From positions 1-64,000 of the forward strand of contig NZ_JBHSHY010000011.1 of the NCBI RefSeq assembly GCF_042653205.1: a stretch of DNA of 64,000 nt. The letters run 5' to 3'. The stretch's first letter is position 1; each line of letters starts with the position of its first letter. This DNA is from Paenibacillus_Z sp042653205 (GTDB lineage Bacteria > Bacillota > Bacilli > Paenibacillales > Paenibacillaceae). The position numbers and the translations under genes were made by a program. This document shows, piece after piece, positions 59,341 through 64,000 of this stretch. The notes below the pieces were generated by a model, which was not told where the DNA came from, ran no database searches, and was given only the letters and a program-made list of their open reading frames with translations.

Positions 59341-59402
59341 TTTCAATTCAATTTCACGTACATTCCCGAGTCATTCCGTATCGTCCCGCGTATTCGCGCG
59401 AC

Positions 59403-59537
59403 TCAGCCGTTGCCGCCGTTGTTCGGCCGCATCGCCTTCGTGCCGGTGTCATTGGCGAGCTTCTCGCCGTATTGATCGAGCCGCCCCGGATGGGATTCCG
59501 GCCCTCTCCGCTTCGGCTTGCTGTTTCTGCCCGACAT
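59403..59537 (-). CDS. 44-residue basic spore-type protein
   Basis: The product is MSGRNSKPKRRGPESHPGRL followed by DQYGEKLANDTGTKAMRPNN and GGNG, 44 residues, basic at the N-terminus and hydrophilic. A perfect GGAGGTGAT site lies 5 bases before the ATG. The promoter matches sigma-G (next entry), and the germination operon is divergent. It is probably a small acid-soluble spore-type protein, but I cannot match it to a named Ssp. It is too short to be found by usual ORF cut-offs. Confidence 0.7.
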   Translation of the reverse strand: MSGRNSKPKRRGPESHPGRLDQYGEKLANDTGTKAMRPNNGGNG

Positions 59538-59558
59538 GCTTATCACCTCCGTCTCGGA

Positions 59559-59589
59559 TAAGATGGGCGCGAAGCATCGGTTTCATGCA
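59559..59589 (-). promoter_or_regulatory. sigma-G-like promoter of the 44-residue gene
   Basis: On the minus strand TGCATG (59584-59589) fits the -35 TGMATR and CATCTTA (59559-59565) fits 5 of 7 bases of -10 CATAMTA, with 18 bases between. That points to forespore expression. Confidence 0.6.
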
Positions 59590-59673
59590 CGTCCGAGGCC
59601 GGCCTCCCCCGCGCCGCCAACGGCTCCCGCGCATAGAAGAAGCAGAGCCGGGGCATTCTGAAACAGTCAATTC

Positions 59674-61137
59674 ATGGAAAAGGGGGCGGCGGCCTTGAAA
59701 GCGGGCGAACAAGCGGTCGAGCGGCTCAAGCGGGATTTGGGCACGTCTCCGGATTTCAACTGCCAGCAGGTCCCGCTCGGCGGCGAAACCGCCGTCTACT
59801 GCCTGTATCTGGCCTCGATTACGCAATGCTCCATAATCGAGGAGATGATTCTGAGGCCGATCCTGGAAGCGCGGACGCGTCTGGCCGGCGAACCGGCCCT
59901 GGACCCGGCGCGGCTGTCGGACGTCCTGCCGGTCGCCGGGAAGAAGCTCGGCGCAGGCGACCGGGAAGCGGTCAAGAGCCTGCTGGACGGCCACTGCGTG
60001 CTGATGACGGCGGATACGGCGGCATTCCTAAGCTGCGACGTGGCCAAGAACGATTACCGCAGCGTCGCCGAGCCGGAGACGGAAGCCGTCATCCGCGGGC
60101 CGCGGGAAGGCTTCGTGGAGGACCTGCAGGCCAACATGGCGCTGATCCGAAAGCGGCTGAAGACGCCGCATCTGGTCTTCGAGCCTTTCGTCATCGGCAC
60201 GGAGTCGGCGACGGATGTCTGTATGGCGTACATGAATAACATCGCGAACGAGGCCGTCGTCGGGGAGTTCCGCCGCCGGCTCGGAGCCGTGCGGGCGGAT
60301 GGCATCCTGGAAAGCGCTTATATCGAGGAATGGATTCAGGACAAGACACTGTCCCCCTTCCCGCAGCTGACCAGCACGGAGCGGCCGGACGCCGTCGCCG
60401 CCAAGCTGCTCGAGGGTCACGTCGCCGTGCTGGTCGACGGCTCGCCGATGGCGCTGGCCGGCCCGCTGACGTTCTTCCAGCTGTTCTCCTCGCCGGAGGA
60501 CTATTACCAGCGCGCCGATATCGCGACGCTGCTGCGCTGGCTGCGCATGTTCGCGTTCGTCCTGTCCATCTTCGTGCCCTCCCTGTACATCGCGATCGTC
60601 AGCTACCATCAGGAGCTGCTGCCGACGCAGCTGCTCATCAGCCTCGCCGCGCAGCGCGAGGAGGTGCCGTTTCCCGCCTTGATCGAAGCGCTGATCATGT
60701 TCATCACGTTCGAGATCCTGCGCGAGGCGGGTCTGCGCATGCCCCGCATCGCCGGTCAGGCGATCTCGATCGTCGGGGCGCTCGTCATCGGACAGGCAGC
60801 GGTCGAGGCCGGCTTCGTGACGGCGGCCATGGTCATCATCGTATCGCTGACCGCCATCTCCAATTACATCTCGCCGATGTACGGATTCGGCATCGCCCAG
60901 CGGATCGTCCAGTTCGTGTTCATGCTGCTGGCGGGGGTCATGGGCTTGTTCGGCCTGCTCTGCGGCGTCTTCGTCCTGTTCATTCACCTGGTGTCGATCC
61001 GGTCGTTCGGGGTCCATTACATGGCGCCGCTCGCGCCGATGATGCCGTCCGACTTCAAAGACACGCTCGTTCGGCTGCCGCGCCCGTTCATGCGCGGCCG
61101 GCCCCGGGAAATCAAGGCGAAAAACAACACAAGGTGA
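59674..61137 (+). CDS. GerA-family spore germination protein (A subunit)
   Basis: The 487-residue protein has the GerA N-terminal domain (SPDFNCQQVPLGGETAVYCL, VIRGPREGFVEDLQANMALI) and about five membrane segments at the C-terminus. The MPRIAGQAISIVGALVIGQA block is a strong family mark. It forms the germinant receptor in the inner spore membrane with the next two products. ATG 59674 has no site, while TTG 59695 (LKAGEQAVERL) has AAAGGGGG upstream, so the start is uncertain by seven residues. The order is A-C-B. Confidence 0.94.
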   Translation: MEKGAAALKAGEQAVERLKRDLGTSPDFNCQQVPLGGETAVYCLYLASITQCSIIEEMILRPILEARTRLAGEPALDPARLSDVLPVAGKKLGAGDREAVKSLLDGHCVLMTADTAAFLSCDVAKNDYRSVAEPETEAVIRGPREGFVEDLQANMALIRKRLKTPHLVFEPFVIGTESATDVCMAYMNNIANEAVVGEFRRRLGAVRADGILESAYIEEWIQDKTLSPFPQLTSTERPDAVAAKLLEGHVAVLVDGSPMALAGPLTFFQLFSSPEDYYQRADIATLLRWLRMFAFVLSIFVPSLYIAIVSYHQELLPTQLLISLAAQREEVPFPALIEALIMFITFEILREAGLRMPRIAGQAISIVGALVIGQAAVEAGFVTAAMVIIVSLTAISNYISPMYGFGIAQRIVQFVFMLLAGVMGLFGLLCGVFVLFIHLVSIRSFGVHYMAPLAPMMPSDFKDTLVRLPRPFMRGRPREIKAKNNTR

Positions 61138-61141
61138 GCGC

Positions 61142-62275
61142 ATGAAACCAATTGCCGTCCTTCTCTGCCTGCTCTGCTGCCTGCCGCTCTGCGCGGGCTG
61201 CTGGGATATGAAAGAAATCAACGAGCTGGCCATCGTCAATCTCGGGGCCGCCGACAAGGATCCCGAGACGGGCAAGATCACGGCGTACTACCAAGTGATC
61301 AACCCGAGCTCGCTCTCCAATCGGCCGGGCGCCGCCAAGGCCGCCGTCTACACGTTCAAGTTCGAGGATATCAGCCTCGGCCGCTTCACGAAGCAGACGA
61401 CGACGCTCATGCCCCGGCGCCTGTTCATGCCGCACATGCAGGTGCTCATCCTCTCGGAACGGTACGCGAAGCAGGGCATTGAGGACATGCTCAATTTTGT
61501 GGAAATGAGTCCCGACCGCCGGACGAACATCCTCTTCCTCATCGCGGAGAGCTCCATTGAGACGCTCCTCAACAGCTTCTCGCCGCTCGAACGGATGCCG
61601 GGGCGGTATATCCGCTCGCTGCTCGACCTGTCGGACAACGGCTACGGCTTCGGCACGCCGGAGCCGATCCGGGTGAAAAACCTCGTCATCGGCTTGTACC
61701 GGAAGCAGGCGACGGTCATCCCGCTGATCCGGTACACGTCGCCGCAGCCCGCGGAAGTCACGGACCGCCTCGAGGAAGTGAACATCCGCAAGCAATCGTT
61801 CCTGTTCGCGGGAGGCGCCGTGCTCGTGCAGGGGCGCATGGTCGGGAAGATCGATTTCGAGCAGAAGCAATTGAATTTCATCCTGAACAAGCACGTCACG
61901 AGCACGCTCTTCACGCTCCAGGTAGACGGCGGCAGCGTCGACGTCGAGGCCAACGGAATCCGGATCAAGCGCCGCTTCGGCGCGGATGGCGCCGATTACC
62001 GGCTGCATGCGGATCTGCGGATCGTGAACAACGGGCAGTCGGTCCCCGTAACCATCCGCAACATGCGGGAGGTCGAGGAGGCGTTCGACCGTTACTTCGA
62101 GAAGCAGGCGGACGCGCTGTTCCGGTCGGGAGCAGCCAAGGGCTGGGACCTGCTCGGTCTGCAGGATCACGGCGTGAAGGATTGGCGATCGGCCAAGGTG
62201 ACGTTCGACATGCGGTCCGAGACTTCTTCCGTCGGCAATACGAACGGACCGCTTCGGTCCGAAAGGAGGAACTGA
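61142..62275 (+). CDS. Ger(x)C family germination lipoprotein (C subunit)
   Basis: The 377-residue protein has a lipoprotein signal ending LCAGC (C20) and then WDMKEINELAIVNLGAADKD, the normal GerC opening. LIAESSIETLLNSFSPLERMPG and a final KGWDLLGLQDHGVKDW are family marks. AAGGTGAG overlaps the end of the A gene, 4 bases upstream. It is the outer, lipid-anchored receptor part. Confidence 0.95.
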   Translation: MKPIAVLLCLLCCLPLCAGCWDMKEINELAIVNLGAADKDPETGKITAYYQVINPSSLSNRPGAAKAAVYTFKFEDISLGRFTKQTTTLMPRRLFMPHMQVLILSERYAKQGIEDMLNFVEMSPDRRTNILFLIAESSIETLLNSFSPLERMPGRYIRSLLDLSDNGYGFGTPEPIRVKNLVIGLYRKQATVIPLIRYTSPQPAEVTDRLEEVNIRKQSFLFAGGAVLVQGRMVGKIDFEQKQLNFILNKHVTSTLFTLQVDGGSVDVEANGIRIKRRFGADGADYRLHADLRIVNNGQSVPVTIRNMREVEEAFDRYFEKQADALFRSGAAKGWDLLGLQDHGVKDWRSAKVTFDMRSETSSVGNTNGPLRSERRN

Positions 62276-62277
62276 AC

Positions 62278-63387
62278 GTGGAGCAAGTGCGGCTGAGCGC
62301 CTGGCAGATGTTCCTGGTCACCTTTTATTTCACAACGGGCACGACATGGATCGTGCTGACCGGCCCGGTCATCGGCGACGCGGGGAAGTACGCGTGGCTC
62401 GTCTGCCTCGGCGCGCTGGCCTACGGCATCCTGCTCGCGCTGCTGTGGCTGTATTTGTCGAGTCGCTATCCCGGCAAAAGCCTGGTCGAAATCGCCGTCG
62501 CGGCGCTCGGCCGCTGGGCCGGAGGGGTCATCGCGCTGTTCTATGTCCTGTACTTCGTGCAGATCGCCTCCTGGGTCACCCGGAATTTGGGCGACTTCCT
62601 GCATACCAGCATGATGCCGCAGACGCCAGTCGCCTTCTTCAGTATCATGGTGCTGTTCACATGCGCCTACGCCGTCGTGAAGGGCATCGCTTCCATCGCG
62701 ATGGTGTCGGAGCTGCTCACGCCGTACCTGCATCTCGCCTATTGGGTACCGATCCTCGTCTCGCTCCCGCAGTGGGATTGGCAGAACTTCCACGACAGCC
62801 ATGCCGTGCCGTTCGCCGCCGCGATCGTGCGGACGAATTACGCCTTCGCCTTCCCGTTCATGGAGACCGTGGCGCTCATGATGCTGTTTCCGTACGTGCA
62901 GAAGCGGCTCAGCTCCTCGTACATCCTGGGCATCACGGCGAGCGGCGTCAGCCTGGCGCTCAGCGTGCTGGCGAATATCGGCATCCTCGGGGTCAACCGC
63001 GGCTCGCGCCTCATCTACCCGGTGTTCATGCTGTTCCGCGAGATGCAGTTCGCGAGCTTCCTGGAGCATCTGGAGACGTTCCTCGCCATCAACGTGCTGT
63101 TCATCGTCTGCCTGAAGCTGAGCATCTTGTTCTACTGCGCCGTGCTGGCGATCTGCCAGCTGCTCCGCATCGAGCGGCGGCAAGTCGTAGCCTTCCCGCT
63201 CATCTGGATTTTGTCCGCCTATTCCCTGCTGTTCCATAACGTGATCGAGAACATGGAGTGGGTGCAAACGTATTTGTTCGCCTATTACTTGCTGTACGCC
63301 GTCGTCTTCCCCCTGCTCCTGCTGGGCGCGGCTTGGCTGCGGAAGGCGGGATCGGCCGGCGCGCCGCTCGTCCCCCGGATCGAATAG
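62278..63387 (+). CDS. GerB-type spore germination permease (B subunit)
   Basis: The 369-residue protein has ten hydrophobic segments of the APC-like GerB/spore-permease family: LSAWQMFLVTFYFTTGTTWI, LVEIAVAALGRWAGGVIALF, ISWVTRNLGDFLHT-like stretch QIASWVTRNLGDFLHTSMMP. GTG 62278 has AAAGGAGG 8 bases upstream and comes 2 bases after the C gene stop codon; an apparent N-terminal extension overlaps that gene. It binds germinant in characterised members. Confidence 0.93.
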   Translation: MEQVRLSAWQMFLVTFYFTTGTTWIVLTGPVIGDAGKYAWLVCLGALAYGILLALLWLYLSSRYPGKSLVEIAVAALGRWAGGVIALFYVLYFVQIASWVTRNLGDFLHTSMMPQTPVAFFSIMVLFTCAYAVVKGIASIAMVSELLTPYLHLAYWVPILVSLPQWDWQNFHDSHAVPFAAAIVRTNYAFAFPFMETVALMMLFPYVQKRLSSSYILGITASGVSLALSVLANIGILGVNRGSRLIYPVFMLFREMQFASFLEHLETFLAINVLFIVCLKLSILFYCAVLAICQLLRIERRQVVAFPLIWILSAYSLLFHNVIENMEWVQTYLFAYYLLYAVVFPLLLLGAAWLRKAGSAGAPLVPRIE

Positions 63388-63414
63388 ACCGCAAGCCGCA
63401 GCCGCGAACCCGTA

Positions 63415-63460
63415 CAAAAAAGCGGTTGACCGAAAGCCATGCCTCCGGTCAACCGCTTGC
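63415..63460 (-). terminator. terminator of the GH32 gene
   Basis: AGCGGTTGACCG and CGGTCAACCGCT form a 12-bp stem; T residues follow on the minus strand. Confidence 0.85.
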
Positions 63461-63470
63461 CTATGCCTGC

Positions 63471-64000
63471 TTATTCTTCCTCGGTCCACACCGGCGCCAG
63501 CCGGTACGCGTTCAACACGGGCAGCGTCACGCCGCCGCGTTCCCCATAGACGGCGAGCCCTTCGCTGTCCTCGCGGAATGGATAGACGCGTCCGGACAGC
63601 GCGGTCCGCTCGTTCACGATCACTTCCACCGTCGAATGGTCCAGGAAGACCCGGATCTCGAAGCGCCCGGACGCGGACGCCGGCAGCGGCGCCTCCAGCG
63701 GGAACCGGTGCATCGCGGCGTCGCCGTTCATGCGTTCCCGGACGAGCCGCACGACGCCGGCGGCGCGGTCGAATTCCAGCGCGCATTCCTCTTCCCCGTC
63801 CGGGGAACGGAAGAAGCGGATGCCCCATGCCGCGTCCGGCTCCGTGTCGGCGGCCAGCTCCAGCTCGATCGCCTTGCCGGACGCGGGCAGCGTCCGCTCG
63901 CCGGCGAGCGGCTCGTCCGAACCGAGCTCGATCCGCTCGCCCCGGAGCCGATCCAGCTCCGGAATCGGCCGGATCAGCAGCTCGCCGGTCTCCGGATCGA
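63471..64000 (-). CDS. GH32 sucrose/fructan hydrolase, C-terminal part
   Basis: The frame enters from the right edge, so the catalytic propeller is missing. The visible 176 residues are the GH32 C-terminal beta-sandwich: IRPIPELDRLRGERI, GIRFFRSPDGEEECALEFDR, then IRVFLDHSTVEVIVNERTAL and SGRVYPFREDSEGLAVYGE, which is strongly diagnostic. Members hydrolyse sucrose, sucrose 6-phosphate, levan or inulin; the exact substrate cannot be told from this part. A terminator follows the stop codon. Confidence 0.93.
   Translation of the reverse strand, partial: DPETGELLIRPIPELDRLRGERIELGSDEPLAGERTLPASGKAIELELAADTEPDAAWGIRFFRSPDGEEECALEFDRAAGVVRLVRERMNGDAAMHRFPLEAPLPASASGRFEIRVFLDHSTVEVIVNERTALSGRVYPFREDSEGLAVYGERGGVTLPVLNAYRLAPVWTEEE

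Overview
The window is high-GC DNA from an endospore-forming member of the Bacillota, most likely Paenibacillaceae (Paenibacillus or Cohnella type). The evidence is a tricistronic GerA-type germination operon, a CotD-like coat gene behind a sigma-K-like promoter, a 44-residue spore-type gene behind a sigma-G-like promoter, a KapB homologue, a YkpA-type ABC-F protein, a NhaK-type antiporter, a conserved virulence factor C homologue, and strong GGAGG ribosome binding sites throughout. I see no rRNA, CRISPR array, complete insertion sequence or prophage.

Layout. 1-11 kb: a YhgE/Pip export protein (cut by the left edge) with its TetR regulator and two matching operators; kapB-like; a UgtP-like glycolipid glycosyltransferase; an SH3/NlpC-P60 wall hydrolase; small proteins; an ABC-F ATPase; a metallo-beta-lactamase-fold hydrolase; a CvfC homologue. 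11-12.8 kb: a low-GC islet with an orphan Imm26-type immunity gene, then a minimal subtilase. 12.7-19.7 kb: a four-gene operon of a DUF1906 hydrolase-like protein, a multi-pass membrane protein, a P47-like TULIP lipid-binding protein and a 1214-residue propeller/helical protein. 19.9-25.7 kb: a sensory operon of a YiiX-like papain-fold protein, a 7TM double histidine kinase, a kinase with an N-terminal receiver, and a NarL-type regulator. 25.9-33.3 kb: a GH78 rhamnosidase with a divergent AraC regulator, a transglutaminase-like protein, a coat protein, an aldo/keto reductase and a nitroreductase. 33.3-34.1 kb: a repeat-filled region holding a gene remnant.

34.2-47.2 kb is a complete C-P lyase (phosphonate) operon on the minus strand: [hexapeptide transferase, frameshifted]-phnF-D-C-E-E-G-H-I-J-K-L-M-[TIM-barrel]-[PHP phosphoesterase], with a Pho-box-like array at its head. 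phnN and the usual metallo-beta-lactamase phnP are missing; the PHP protein is the likely substitute, in the manner of the described PhnPP enzyme.

47.4-64 kb: a TolB-like propeller, a NhaK-type antiporter, a PrsW-like intramembrane protease fused to a probable PD-(D/E)xK nuclease toxin domain and coupled by TAATG to a small acidic putative immunity gene, an AraC regulator divergent from a YicI-type alpha-xylosidase, a Gln-rich small protein, tRNA-Asp(GTC) directly upstream of gluQ (whose product modifies tRNA-Asp), the gerA-C-B operon, and the C-terminal part of a GH32 enzyme cut by the right edge.

The strongest candidates for something new are the PrsW-nuclease fusion with its coupled small gene (50.9-53.4 kb) and the DUF1906/membrane/P47-TULIP/giant-propeller operon with its convergent subtilase and upstream sensory operon (12-25.7 kb).
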